Positions 1 to 8,956 of a DNA stretch of 64,000 nucleotides are shown here, piece after piece. Below the pieces are notes generated by a model. The model saw only the letters and a program-made list of their open reading frames with translations. It made no database searches and had not been told where the DNA came from. How positions within the stretch are numbered: the stretch's first letter is position 1; every line of letters begins with the position of its first letter. Made by a program: the position numbers and the translations under genes. Source of the DNA: JAPOXR01 sp965221935 (GTDB taxonomy: Bacteria > Pseudomonadota > Alphaproteobacteria > Rhodobacterales > Rhodobacteraceae); NCBI GenBank assembly GCA_965221935.1, contig CBDCSZ010000010.1:1-64000 (forward strand), in the 5' to 3' direction.

Positions 1-210
1 GGCGGCTGCGCCGTGGCGGAAGCCGCGGGGATCACCGCCCACCACACCGCCGAACGGCAGTACGGCATGCGGCTGGCGGCGCCGCATGTGCGGCTGGCGG
101 CGGAGGCGGTCGTCAGGATATATCTGGACCAGCAGGCCGGACGGAAGAAGAGGGAGGCGCCGGAAACCCTGTCCGACGAGCTCGGCCGTGCTCTGGGCGA
201 CCGGCAGTGA
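1..210 (+). CDS. Hypothetical protein, 5' end outside window
   Basis: An open frame runs in from the left edge and stops at 208-210; the first possible start inside the window is GTG at 13, but four sense codons precede it, so the gene probably begins outside. The visible 69 residues are Ala/Arg rich with an amphipathic helix around AEAAGITAHHTAERQYG, which could be part of a helix-turn-helix, but no family is recognised. Its stop overlaps the GTG start of the next gene by 4 bases (GTGA), the junction style of the secretion operon that follows, which is the best evidence that it is a real gene. Confidence 0.5.
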   Translation, partial: GGCAVAEAAGITAHHTAERQYGMRLAAPHVRLAAEAVVRIYLDQQAGRKKREAPETLSDELGRALGDRQ

Positions 211-506
211 GAGGCGGCAGGAGATGGACTCCGGACGAGATCAGAACACTGTGCGATCTGTGGGCCGAGGGCCGCGGGCTCGACGAAATCGGGGAGCTTC
301 TGGGGCGCAGCTCCGGCAGCGTGCGCGGAGCCATCGAACGCCGCGGGGCGGTAAGGCGCGGCGCGCCGCCCGCGAGGCCGCCGGCGCGGCCGTGCCTGTG
401 CTGCGGCCTCCCGTTCCGGCCTGTCGACCGCTGGAACAGGATCTGCGCTGCGTGCAAGGAGACAGTGGAATGGCGGTCAGGCGGCGACTGGTGGGTGATA
501 CGGTGA
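207..506 (+). CDS. Small HTH and CxxC zinc-type protein
   Basis: Ninety-nine residues with two visible parts. Residues 5-45 (WTPDEIRTLCDLWAEG, then LDEIGELLGRSSGSVRGAI) read as a SANT/GcrA-like helix-turn-helix. Residues 60-85 carry two Cys pairs (CLCCGLPF and CAAC), a probable zinc knuckle. A DNA-binding role is therefore likely, though no named family is certain. The GTG start overlaps the previous stop and the stop (504-506) overlaps the GTG start of the CHC2 primase gene, so translational coupling in one operon is likely. Confidence 0.6.
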   Translation: MRGGRRWTPDEIRTLCDLWAEGRGLDEIGELLGRSSGSVRGAIERRGAVRRGAPPARPPARPCLCCGLPFRPVDRWNRICAACKETVEWRSGGDWWVIR

Positions 507-943
507 GGGGACGGGCGCGGCGCGACCGCGCCGCCCGCGAGGCCGGCTACAGCAGCTGGGAGGGTTTCCTGGAGGAGCTCCGGCGCACCGCCGACTGCGG
601 GGAGATCGCCGTCCGGTGGGGAGGGCTGGAGGTAAGGCCCGCCGGAGACGGGTGGCTGGCGCGCTGTCCGTTCCACAACGACCGGACGCCGTCGCTGAGT
701 CTCTCCGGGAATCTGTACTGTTGTCACGGCGCGTCCTGCGGCGCGCAGGGCGACGCCATCGGCCTGGCGATGCGGCTCACCGGCGCGGACTTCACGCGGA
801 CCGCGCTGGATCTGGCTGCCGATTTCGGCATGGCCGCGCCGGTTCTGCGGACAGAATCCGGCGGGCGGGCGGCGGCCTCGCCGGGGGGACCCCCCCCGGC
901 CGGCGCGTCGGCCCGGCGGGGCGGCGCGGCGGAAGGAGCCTGA
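503..943 (+). pseudogene. CHC2 zinc-finger half of a DNA primase
   Basis: From GTG 503 the frame encodes a DnaG-type CHC2 zinc domain: CPFHNDRTPS about 50 residues in, then YCCHGASCGAQGDAI, giving the Cys-His...Cys...Cys ligand set that binds template DNA in bacterial and plasmid primases. The frame stops at 941-943. The Toprim half of such a primase lies after the IS256 copy (from 2449). Its frame is open back to about 702 upstream of the IS but contains no ATG, GTG or TTG start, and it is one phase away from this frame. A run of six G, one A and eight C at 883-897 lies where the frames would have to switch. I infer one primase gene broken by a frameshift (or joined by slippage) and then by the IS. 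Confidence 0.7.
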
Positions 944-1023
944 GGGCGGTCCGCCGGGCTGGCCGGCGGGCGATCCTCCGGACCCGCCGGGCATCAGCGG
1001 GAACCGTCTCAGCGTCTGGTTCT

Positions 1024-2440
1024 GGTGAAGTCATAAAAGTGCTGGATAATTTGGGAGGGGCGTGTTTCCGTTGAGTTGAAGAAAACCAAGCCGGCTAAGC
1101 GCTGGCTCCAACGGAAGGACACACCCCATGGAGAAGAGATTACCCGGATCGATGCGCACGCGCGAGACCCTTTCGGAATTGATCGAGGGCCGTTTGTCGG
1201 CGCCGGACGCCCGCAGCGAGCTGGTGCGTCTGGCGACGCGTCTGATCATCGAGGAGACGCTGGAGGCGGAGAGCCGCGACGCTCTTGGCCGGGATTACTA
1301 CGAGCGCGGCGGCGATCCCCGCCGCGGCTATCGCAACGGCAACCGCACCGGGCGGATGAAGACCGCCGAAGGGGCGGTGGAATACACGGCTCCGCAGATC
1401 GCGGGCGGCGACGAGCCGTTCAGCTCGGAGATCCGTCCGCGGCTGAAGGGCCGGAGCGAGGCGCTGGAGGATCTTGCGGTGGAGATGCTGGCCCGCGGCC
1501 TCAGCGTGCGCGACATCGAGGACGCGTTCCGCAATGACGACGGCTCGCTTCTTCTCTCCCGCACCGCGGTCTCGGAAATCGGTGAGCGGCTGTGGCAGGA
1601 CTATCAGGAGTTCGCCGTCCGCGATCTTGGCGGCTATGACATCGCCTACCTGTTCGTCGACGGCATCGCGGAGCGGATCCGCCCGGGCCAGCGGCGCGAG
1701 CCGGTCCTGGCCGCCTGGGGCATGACCCGCGAAGGAAGAAAGGTTCTTCTCCATCTCATGTCGGGCTCGAAGGAGGACTATGAGACGGTTTCCGCCTTCT
1801 TCCAGGACATGCGGGGCCGCGGCCTCGGCGATCCTCTGCTGGCGGTCTGCGACGGCGCGCCCGGCATCATCAAGGCGATCGAGACCTGCTTTCCGCGTTC
1901 GGAGCGCCAGCGCTGCCTGTTCCACCGCATGAGCAATCTCGCGGCCAAGGTCTCCAGGGAGGACGCATGGCCCGAGTTCCGCGAACAGGCCCGCGCCGCG
2001 TATCAGGCGCCGTCACGGGCCATTGCCCGCGGTCTCGCCGCCGACCTGGCCCGGAAATGGGAGAACGAGTTCCCGACCGCGGTGGCCTGCTTCCAGGATG
2101 ACTTCGAGGCCTGCATCGCGCATCTGCGGATGCCGGTGAGACACCGCAAGGCGATCCGCACCACCAACCTGCTGGAGCGGCTGTTCGGCGAGGAGCGGAG
2201 ACGCCTGAAGGTGATCCCCAACGCGTGGGGGGAAAAGGCGGTTCTCAAGCTGATGTTCGCGGCCATGACCCGGGCTTCGGAGAAATGGCGCCCGATCGCG
2301 GTGACCGGCTTCGAGCGGCGCCAGCTGGAGCAGGTCAGGAAGGATCTGGACGAGGAATACGAAAAGGCGAACGGGCCGCTCAACAGCCCGAAAACAGAGG
2401 CGCGCCTCTCCAAATTATCCAGCACTTTAGGGACTTGACC
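1024..2440 (+). mobile_element. IS256-family element, copy A (1417 bp)
   Basis: The ends match those of the second copy exactly. The left end begins GGTGAAGTC and the right end closes with GACTTGACC, imperfect inverted repeats of about 30 bp sharing AAAGTGCTGGATAATTTGG. TCTGGTTC occurs on both sides (1015-1022 and 2441-2448); on the left one extra T (1023) lies between it and the element, so the duplication is 8 bp with a one-base blemish, or 9 bp with one mismatch. Removing the element joins GTC TGG TTC CGC in the Toprim frame. Confidence 0.9.
1128..2438 (+). CDS. IS256-family transposase (copy A)
   Basis: A 436-residue DDE transposase of the IS256/MULE type. Visible motifs are the first Asp in FVDGIAERIRP, the second in LAVCDGAPGIIKAI followed by the family's RQRCLFHRMSNL signature, and the C-terminal LFGEERRRLKVIPNAW block with the catalytic Glu. 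Length is normal for the family. The ATG at 1128 follows GGAAGGACACACC, a good ribosome site. The gene fills the element almost end to end and its stop lies in the right inverted repeat. The coding sequence looks intact, so it can be active. Confidence 0.95.
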   Translation: MEKRLPGSMRTRETLSELIEGRLSAPDARSELVRLATRLIIEETLEAESRDALGRDYYERGGDPRRGYRNGNRTGRMKTAEGAVEYTAPQIAGGDEPFSSEIRPRLKGRSEALEDLAVEMLARGLSVRDIEDAFRNDDGSLLLSRTAVSEIGERLWQDYQEFAVRDLGGYDIAYLFVDGIAERIRPGQRREPVLAAWGMTREGRKVLLHLMSGSKEDYETVSAFFQDMRGRGLGDPLLAVCDGAPGIIKAIETCFPRSERQRCLFHRMSNLAAKVSREDAWPEFREQARAAYQAPSRAIARGLAADLARKWENEFPTAVACFQDDFEACIAHLRMPVRHRKAIRTTNLLERLFGEERRRLKVIPNAWGEKAVLKLMFAAMTRASEKWRPIAVTGFERRQLEQVRKDLDEEYEKANGPLNSPKTEARLSKLSSTLGT

Positions 2441-2448
2441 TCTGGTTC

Positions 2449-3141
2449 CGCTCATGCGGATCAGTGCCGTTCTACGCGGACCAGTGGCATGAGTACCGGC
2501 GGCTGGACGGCCGCCTGGCGTGCCTGACGGCGCGGCGGCGGAAGAGCGGCGGCGGAAAATTCGTCATCCCTGTCACCTGGAGGGTGAATCCCGCTGACGG
2601 CGCCGCCCGCTGGGCCGGTCTGCGTTTTCCCGGACGGACTCCGGTCTACGGGATGCACCGCGCCGCCCGGGCGGCTGGCGCGGTCTCGCTGCTGATCTCG
2701 GAAGGCGAGAAGACGGCGGACGCGGCCCACCGTCTGGCCGGCGCGGCCGGCTGGGCGGCGCTGTCCGCCATGGGCGGATGCCGCGCCTCGGCGCGGGCTG
2801 ACTGGTCGGAGGTCATCCGGCTGGCCCGCCGCCGCGGCGGCGGGCGGCCGCAGATCGTGTTCTGGCCGGACGCCGACCGGCGGGAGAAGCCTTCGCAGCG
2901 GCTGCCGGCGGCGGAGGCCGCTGACCGGCTGCTGGGCGGGCTGGCCGGCCAGTTCGGCTCCGTGCGGCAGCTCCTGGACGCGGTGGATGTGCGGGTGGTG
3001 CTGCCGCCTGAGGACCTCCCGCACGGATGGTCTCTGGACGACGCCGAGACCGAGGGCAAGAGTGCCCTCTGGACACTGGAGAAGCTGGAGCGCGCCGCGC
3101 CCTGGCCGGGGCCCGGCGGCGGCTGGGAGACGGCGGCGTGA
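2449..3141 (+). pseudogene. Toprim half of the interrupted primase
   Basis: The frame resumes directly after the target duplication; the first internal start is GTG 2464. The protein has a Toprim catalytic fold: LISEGEKTADAAHRLA gives the invariant Glu, and IVFWPDADRREK the Asp-x-Asp metal motif. This is primase (RNA primer polymerase) chemistry. In the pre-insertion frame it is preceded by a Pro/Gly-rich linker (about 888-1010), typical between the zinc and Toprim domains. Its TGA (3139-3141) overlaps the GTG of dotI, so it belongs to the secretion operon. The GTG 2464 product would lack the zinc domain and probably not be functional alone. Confidence 0.75.
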
Positions 3142-3767
3142 CCGGCCTGCTCCGGCGGCTGCTGGGCAGCGACGACAGCCGGCCGGAGCCGGCGCACCCC
3201 TCGCTCGCCTCCGCCACCATGAACCGCTGGGCGATGGCCGCCGCGGTGCGCTACATGGCGGCCGCCGCGGCGGCCGCATGCCTGGTGTCCATAGCCGCCC
3301 TGGCGGTGGCTGTGTGGGCGCTGACCCGCCCGTCCGACCACCGGTATTTCGCGACCCGGGCCGACGGCGAGCTGGTGCAGCTGACGCCGCTGGACGAGCC
3401 TCACCTGGGCGACGCGCAGGTGAGGAATTTCGCGGTCGAGGCGCTGACCCGGTCGTTCAGCGTGGATTTCGCCAATTACCGGCAGGATCTCAGTGATGTG
3501 GCGAAGTATTTCACCGGGGACGGCTATCAGGCGTTCCTGGCGGAGATGGAGAGCTCCGGCAATCTGGAGCTCATCCTGAACCGGCGGATGGTGGCCAGCG
3601 CTGTGGCCAACGGCGCGGTGGTGCTGCAGCAGGGGCTGCTGGGCACCACCGGGGTCTACGCCTGGCACGTTGAGGTCCCGCTGACCGTCACATACCAGAG
3701 CTCGAGCGAGAGGCGCACGCAGCGGGTCACGATGCACGCAGAGGTGAGGAGGGTTCCGACATGGACG

Positions 3768-5184
3768 GGTCAAGTCCCTAAAGTGCTGGATAATTTGGAG
3801 AGGCGCGCCTCTGTTTTCGGGCTGTTGAGCGGCCCGTTCGCCTTTTCGTATTCCTCGTCCAGATCCTTCCTGACCTGCTCCAGCTGGCGCCGCTCGAAGC
3901 CGGTCACCGCGATCGGGCGCCATTTCTCCGAAGCCCGGGTCATGGCCGCGAACATCAGCTTGAGAACCGCCTTTTCCCCCCACGCGTTGGGGATCACCTT
4001 CAGGCGTCTCCGCTCCTCGCCGAACAGCCGCTCCAGCAGGTTGGTGGTGCGGATCGCCTTGCGGTGTCTCACCGGCATCCGCAGATGCGCGATGCAGGCC
4101 TCGAAGTCATCCTGGAAGCAGGCCACCGCGGTCGGGAACTCGTTCTCCCATTTCCGGGCCAGGTCGGCGGCGAGACCGCGGGCAATGGCCCGTGACGGCG
4201 CCTGATACGCGGCGCGGGCCTGTTCGCGGAACTCGGGCCATGCGTCCTCCCTGGAGACCTTGGCCGCGAGATTGCTCATGCGGTGGAACAGGCAGCGCTG
4301 GCGCTCCGAACGCGGAAAGCAGGTCTCGATCGCCTTGATGATGCCGGGCGCGCCGTCGCAGACCGCCAGCAGAGGATCGCCGAGGCCGCGGCCCCGCATG
4401 TCCTGGAAGAAGGCGGAAACCGTCTCATAGTCCTCCTTCGAGCCCGACATGAGATGGAGAAGAACCTTTCTTCCTTCGCGGGTCATGCCCCAGGCGGCCA
4501 GGACCGGCTCGCGCCGCTGGCCCGGGCGGATCCGCTCCGCGATGCCGTCGACGAACAGGTAGGCGATGTCATAGCCGCCAAGATCGCGGACGGCGAACTC
4601 CTGATAGTCCTGCCACAGCCGCTCTCCGATTTCCGAGACCGCGGTGCGGGAGAGAAGAAGCGAGCCGTCGTCATTGCGGAACGCGTCCTCGATGTCGCGC
4701 ACGCTGAGGCCGCGGGCCAGCATCTCCACCGCAAGATCCTCCAGCGCCTCGCTCCGGCCCTTCAGCCGCGGACGGATCTCCGAGCTGAACGGCTCGTCGC
4801 CGCCCGCGATCTGCGGAGCCGTGTATTCCACCGCCCCTTCGGCGGTCTTCATCCGCCCGGTGCGGTTGCCGTTGCGATAGCCGCGGCGGGGATCGCCGCC
4901 GCGCTCGTAGTAATCCCGGCCAAGAGCGTCGCGGCTCTCCGCCTCCAGCGTCTCCTCGATGATCAGACGCGTCGCCAGACGCACCAGCTCGCTGCGGGCG
5001 TCCGGCGCCGACAAACGGCCCTCGATCAATTCCGAAAGGGTCTCGCGCGTGCGCATCGATCCGGGTAATCTCTTCTCCATGGGGTGTGTCCTTCCGTTGG
5101 AGCCAGCGCTTAGCCGGCTTGGTTTTCTTCAACTCAACGGAAACACGCCCCTCCCAAATTATCCAGCACTTTTATGACTTCACC
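3768..5184 (-). mobile_element. IS256-family element, copy B (1417 bp)
   Basis: Same length and ends as copy A, in the opposite orientation. An 8-bp target duplication, CATGGACG, is perfect (3760-3767 and 5185-5192). The copies differ by at least one base inside the transposase (T at 1583 against the complement of 4625, a silent GGT/GGA change). The element lies exactly where dotI and dotH overlap. Confidence 0.93.
3770..5080 (-). CDS. IS256-family transposase (copy B)
   Basis: A 436-residue transposase with the same predicted protein as copy A and an intact DDE frame; see that entry for motifs. It reads against the T4SS genes, so transcription from its promoter would run antisense to the remaining dotI. 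Nothing in its sequence suggests inactivation. Confidence 0.95.
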   Translation of the reverse strand: MEKRLPGSMRTRETLSELIEGRLSAPDARSELVRLATRLIIEETLEAESRDALGRDYYERGGDPRRGYRNGNRTGRMKTAEGAVEYTAPQIAGGDEPFSSEIRPRLKGRSEALEDLAVEMLARGLSVRDIEDAFRNDDGSLLLSRTAVSEIGERLWQDYQEFAVRDLGGYDIAYLFVDGIAERIRPGQRREPVLAAWGMTREGRKVLLHLMSGSKEDYETVSAFFQDMRGRGLGDPLLAVCDGAPGIIKAIETCFPRSERQRCLFHRMSNLAAKVSREDAWPEFREQARAAYQAPSRAIARGLAADLARKWENEFPTAVACFQDDFEACIAHLRMPVRHRKAIRTTNLLERLFGEERRRLKVIPNAWGEKAVLKLMFAAMTRASEKWRPIAVTGFERRQLEQVRKDLDEEYEKANGPLNSPKTEARLSKLSSTLGT

Positions 5185-5185
5185 C

Positions 5186-6130
5186 ATGGACGTCAGACTG
5201 GGGCGTCGCGGTCGCCCGCATTGTCGGACAGTCCGTGCGCTGACCGTCCTCGCGGCTCTGCTGGCTCCGCCGGCGGGCGCGCAGGAGGCCGGTCTGCCGC
5301 TGGACAGCGTGACGCGGGAGCAGCTCGAACTGTACGAGAGCGCCGTGCAGTCGGTGCTGCCGGTGCCGCCGGCGTTGATAGATGATTTTCATCAGCACCT
5401 GCTGCGGGTCCGCGGGGCGGCGGCGAAGCCCCGGCGGGGGCCGCCGCGGACCCGCGGCGAGGCCGATCTGGTGTCGCTGGAGCCGGGGCATCCGATTCCG
5501 GTGGTGCGGCTTGCGCCGGGCATCGCGACCGTGATCACATTCGCCGACGCGGCCGGCCAGCCCTGGCCGGTGGCCGGTTACGTGCTGGGCGACAGCGAGG
5601 GGTTCCACGTAATGCGCCAGGGCGGCGTGGACGGCCAGCAGGGGCCTTCGCATGTCACCGCCGCGCCGCGGCGGGAGGCGGGGTGGACAAACCTGGTGGT
5701 GACGCTGGCGGGGCAGCCGATCCCGGTGAATCTCGCCCTGACCGTCGACCCCGAAAAGCCGCATCACCGGCTGGACGTGCAGGTCATGGCTCCCGGGCCG
5801 AACAGCCCTCCGGGCGCAGCGGCTCTGCCGTCCGCGCCGTCGGCCGGATCGTCGGAGCTGCTGCGGTTTGTGGCCGCCGCCGATGTTCCGGATGCGGCGG
5901 TTGAAACGAGGTTCGACGCGGTGCCGGCGACCCGCGTGTGGATTGACCCGGACACCGCCGAAGGCGGCCGCATGTGGGTCCGCTCCCCGCACGCGCTGCT
6001 GGGTCCGGACTGGACGGATGTGATCTCCGGGCCCGGCGGCGTGCGGGTTTACTCGCTCTCGCCGCCGGCCGGAATTCTGCTGTTCTCGGTTGACGGCGTT
6101 CCGGTCACAGCCAGGGTGGATCTGCCGTGA
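5186..6130 (+). CDS. dotH: DotH/IcmK, outer-membrane core-complex protein
   Basis: DotH/IcmK (TraN of IncI plasmids) is part of the outer-membrane ring of I-type T4SSs. ATG 5186 gives 314 residues with a Sec signal peptide (about residues 1-32, LTVLAALLAPPAGA then QEAG). The family core follows: PIPVVRLAPGIATVITF, VAGYVLGDSEGFHV, LVVTLAGQPIPVNLALTV. The start ATG is inside the 8-bp duplication made by the IS. In the ancestor GAGGAGGG stood 7 bases upstream; now the preceding bases are the IS end (GACTTCACC) with no ribosome site. The protein frame is intact but its translation is probably reduced. The stop overlaps the GTG of dotG. Confidence 0.88.
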   Translation: MDVRLGRRGRPHCRTVRALTVLAALLAPPAGAQEAGLPLDSVTREQLELYESAVQSVLPVPPALIDDFHQHLLRVRGAAAKPRRGPPRTRGEADLVSLEPGHPIPVVRLAPGIATVITFADAAGQPWPVAGYVLGDSEGFHVMRQGGVDGQQGPSHVTAAPRREAGWTNLVVTLAGQPIPVNLALTVDPEKPHHRLDVQVMAPGPNSPPGAAALPSAPSAGSSELLRFVAAADVPDAAVETRFDAVPATRVWIDPDTAEGGRMWVRSPHALLGPDWTDVISGPGGVRVYSLSPPAGILLFSVDGVPVTARVDLP

Positions 6131-6682
6131 GCGCCCAGAACGACCCCTGGAACGACCCTCGGATCAAAGCGGACATGGAGGCCAACCGGGGGGTGGCCGC
6201 CGCGGCCGCCGACGCCAGCGCGGGACAGAGGGTGAGCGCGGCGCTGCTGGCCGAGACCGCCCCCAGCCGCGGGGACCGGCCCGCCCAGGACGCGGCGGAG
6301 GGTCTGCCGCAGACGGCGGGCGCGGAGCAGGGTCTGCCGGATCCGTCGGAAGGGATGGCAGACAGCGGCCGGCCGGCGCGGGGCGGGTCTGCCGAGAGCG
6401 GCCTGAACGACCCCTGGAACGACCCTCGGATCAAAGCGGACATGGCGGCCAACCGGGGGGTGGCCGCCGCGGCCGCCGCCGCCAGCGCGGGACAGAGGGT
6501 GAGCGCGGCGCCGCTGGCCGAGACCGCCCCCCGCCGCGGGGCAATGGCATTCGGATAGACTTGTCATTGCCGGCGCGGTTTTTCGCCGTCCCGCAAGTTG
6601 TTGACATAACGGGACTTTCGGCGCGGAAATATTTTTTTCACCGCCCCCTTGACAAGCGCCCGGCGATCTGCATGCTGTGGTC

Positions 6683-8896
6683 ATGCAGATACGGGAATCC
6701 CCCATGGACCAGCGGATCATCGACCTCAAGTCGACCACCTTCTCGGGCCGCCGCCTGAACCGGCGGCAGATCGCCGACGTCCAGGAGACCGTCGAGATGC
6801 TCCCGAACGACAGCCGCAACGAACTTGCGAAGACCATCTGCGAGCATCTCGGATGGAAGACGGCGAAGGGGGCCTACAAGGTCGGGGCCTGCCTCGGGAT
6901 GCTGGAGACGCTGGAGAGCCACGGCATCCTCAGGCTGCCGCCGAAGCGGGAGGACAGCGTCCGCGACATGAAGGCCGTCGACGCGCCGGCCTGGACCTCC
7001 GCCTCCGACCCGCAGCCGGAGATCGCGGCGGAGCTGTCCGAGCTGCGTCCGCTCTGCGTCGAGCCGGTCACCGACACCGAAGGACGGCAGCTGTGGAACG
7101 CCTTCGTCGACCGCCACCACTATCTCGGCTACAGGCGTCCCTTCGGGGCGCATGTCCGCTACTTCGTGACCGACCGGGACGGCCGCAGGCTGGGATGCCT
7201 GCTGTTCGATGCGGTGACGAAGAGGCTCCCGTGCCGTGACGGCTGGATCGGATGGAAGGACCGGACACGCGACCGCAGGCGGCACCTGATGGTGGTCAAC
7301 TCGCGGTTCCTGGTGTTTCCGTGGGTGCGGTCGAAGAACCTGGCGTCCTCGGCGCTGGCCATGGCGACGCGCCGTCTCGCCGGCGACTGGGAGCGCATCC
7401 ACGGGCACCGGCCGGTCCTCTGCGAGACCTTCATCGACGAGACCCGGTTCAGGGCCTCGTGCTACCGCGCCGCCAACTGGACGCGCATCGGGGAGACCGC
7501 CGGCAGGGGAAAGACGCGCAAGGGGGTCTATGTGATGCCGCTCCGCGCGGACGCCTGCGAGATCCTGCGCGGCGCGCGTGACACAGGACAGCGGAAGCCT
7601 CCGACCCGGGCCGAAAAGGGCCGCTCGGCGGCCTCCGACCGCCGCTTCGGCCGGCGCTGGGAGGCCCTCGTCGCGGCCGCTGCGGCGGTCGCGGCGCGCG
7701 AGGACGCGCGCTGGCAGAAGCGCCGCCGCGTGTTCGACAGCCTGCTGATCATGCTGTTCGTGCTCCGCCTCGTCGCCGCGCCGCGCGGGCAGGGCTACCG
7801 CGCCACGCTGTGCGAGCTCTGGGAACAGTGCGCGGCGGCCGGCGTCGAACTGCCGCAGGACGAGCCTCCGGCGGCGTCGACGGCCTGCGAGGCGCGGGAG
7901 AAACTCGACGAAGCCGCGTTCCGGAGGCTGCACAGGGAGATCCTCGCGCACCGCCCCGACGACACCCTGTGGAAGGGACACCGCGTCTTTGCCGTCGACG
8001 GCTCGAAGATCACCCTGCCGAGGGAACTGCTGCACGCCGGCTACCGTCTCCCGAACGACAGCGCCCACTTCCCCCAGGGCATGGTCAGCGTCCTCTATCG
8101 GCTGCGCTCCCGCATCCCGGTCGACTTCGACCTCTTCGGCCACGAGAACGAGCGCGCCGCCGCCGCCACCCATCTCGACCATGCCGCCGAAGGCGATGTC
8201 ATCGTCTACGACCGGGGCTACTGGTCCTTCGAGATGGCCCTGCTCCACCGGATGCGGAAGCTGAACTTCGTCTTCCGCATCCAGAACAACGCCAACCCGG
8301 CCTTCAATGCCTTCATCAACTCCGAAAAGACCGACAGCGTCATCACCCTCGACGCGCCCAGGGACGCAGCCGCGCTGCGCGGACAGAGCCTCCGCATCCG
8401 CCTGGTCAAACACACCGCCGCCGACACCACGCACTGTCTCGCAACATCCCTGCTCGAAGCCCGGCGCCACAGCATTCCGGCGCTCTCTGACCTTTATCAC
8501 GGACGCTGGCAGATCGAAGAGGGATACAAGACGGGAAAGGCCGTGATCGAGCGCTTCCACGCAAAGTCGGAGCGCGGCGTCCGCCAGGAACTCTACGCCG
8601 CCTTCACACTGATCACCCTCGCGCGCCTGTTCGCCAACCGCTGCGACCATGACATCAGCCACTGTCCCGGCGATGACGGCCTGCCGGCCATGCGCGCCAA
8701 CTTCAGGAACGGTCTGAGACTGGTGGGGCGCGAAATCGAGGCCATGTTCCTCAGGCAGAGCGACATGGTCGCACAATCAGTCAGGCGGATCATGACCGGC
8801 CTCTCCCAATGCATCCAGCGCGAGAGGCCCGGACGAAGCTATCCGCGGCAGTCCATGCAGCCAAGGAGCAAGTGGCAGAGCCGGTCACCCGCCTGA
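6683..8896 (+). CDS. Fused DruA-domain and IS4-type DDE transposase
   Basis: A 737-residue protein from ATG 6683 (GTG 6677 and ATG 6704 also possible). Residues about 1-300 form a DruA/DUF4338 domain: LWNAFVDRHHYLGYRRPFG, GCLLFDAVTKRLPCRDGWIG, VVNSRFLVFPWVRSKNLAS, CETFIDETRFRASCYRAANW. DruA is a component of the Druantia anti-phage system and of many uncharacterised proteins. A basic linker (about 300-350) follows. Residues 350-710 are an IS4 DDE core: FAVDGSKITLP, IVYDRGYWSFEMALL and the YREK-type HGRWQIEEGYKTGKAVIE. The frame is uninterrupted. The fusion suggests the DruA part serves transposition, for example in DNA binding or nicking; that is inference. Confidence 0.88.
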   Translation: MQIRESPMDQRIIDLKSTTFSGRRLNRRQIADVQETVEMLPNDSRNELAKTICEHLGWKTAKGAYKVGACLGMLETLESHGILRLPPKREDSVRDMKAVDAPAWTSASDPQPEIAAELSELRPLCVEPVTDTEGRQLWNAFVDRHHYLGYRRPFGAHVRYFVTDRDGRRLGCLLFDAVTKRLPCRDGWIGWKDRTRDRRRHLMVVNSRFLVFPWVRSKNLASSALAMATRRLAGDWERIHGHRPVLCETFIDETRFRASCYRAANWTRIGETAGRGKTRKGVYVMPLRADACEILRGARDTGQRKPPTRAEKGRSAASDRRFGRRWEALVAAAAAVAAREDARWQKRRRVFDSLLIMLFVLRLVAAPRGQGYRATLCELWEQCAAAGVELPQDEPPAASTACEAREKLDEAAFRRLHREILAHRPDDTLWKGHRVFAVDGSKITLPRELLHAGYRLPNDSAHFPQGMVSVLYRLRSRIPVDFDLFGHENERAAAATHLDHAAEGDVIVYDRGYWSFEMALLHRMRKLNFVFRIQNNANPAFNAFINSEKTDSVITLDAPRDAAALRGQSLRIRLVKHTAADTTHCLATSLLEARRHSIPALSDLYHGRWQIEEGYKTGKAVIERFHAKSERGVRQELYAAFTLITLARLFANRCDHDISHCPGDDGLPAMRANFRNGLRLVGREIEAMFLRQSDMVAQSVRRIMTGLSQCIQRERPGRSYPRQSMQPRSKWQSRSPA

Positions 8897-8917
8897 CAGA
8901 ACCAGACCGCCAGAAAG

Positions 8918-8956
8918 CCCCCGGCTTCGGGAAAAAACCCCGAAGCGCGGGGGTTT
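8918..8956 (+). terminator. Rho-independent-type terminator after the IS transposase
   Basis: The stem GCTTCGGG / CCCGAAGC around an A-rich loop is extended by CCCCC / GGGGG and followed by TTTCCTT, 20 bp after the transposase stop. It should limit read-through from the element into the rest of dotG. Confidence 0.7.

Larger units (their letters stand above)
3138..5243 (+). pseudogene. dotI: DotI/IcmL, inner-membrane T4SS core protein, split by IS
   Basis: DotI/IcmL (TraM of IncI plasmids) is a bitopic inner-membrane protein of the I-type T4SS core. From GTG 3138 there is a cytoplasmic N-terminus, one membrane segment (about residues 37-60) and the periplasmic domain, with family stretches YFATRADGELVQLTPL, LSDVAKYFTGDGYQAFL and VYAWHVEVPLTVTYQSS. 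After RVPTWT the IS256-type copy B interrupts. Joining 3767 to 5193 keeps frame and adds SDWGVAVARIVGQSVR then TGA at 5241-5243, giving 226 residues. As it stands the frame runs into the IS antisense and stops at 4205, replacing the last 16 residues. Partial function is conceivable because only the tail is lost. Confidence 0.85.

Noticed and set aside
1015..5192. Composite transposon made by the two IS256 copies
   Set aside because: Each copy has its own target duplication and there is no shared outer duplication.
6638..8776. A 712-codon open frame on the minus strand opposite the IS4-type transposase
   Set aside because: No family features; it is the GC-driven mirror of a plus-strand gene with clear DruA and DDE motifs.
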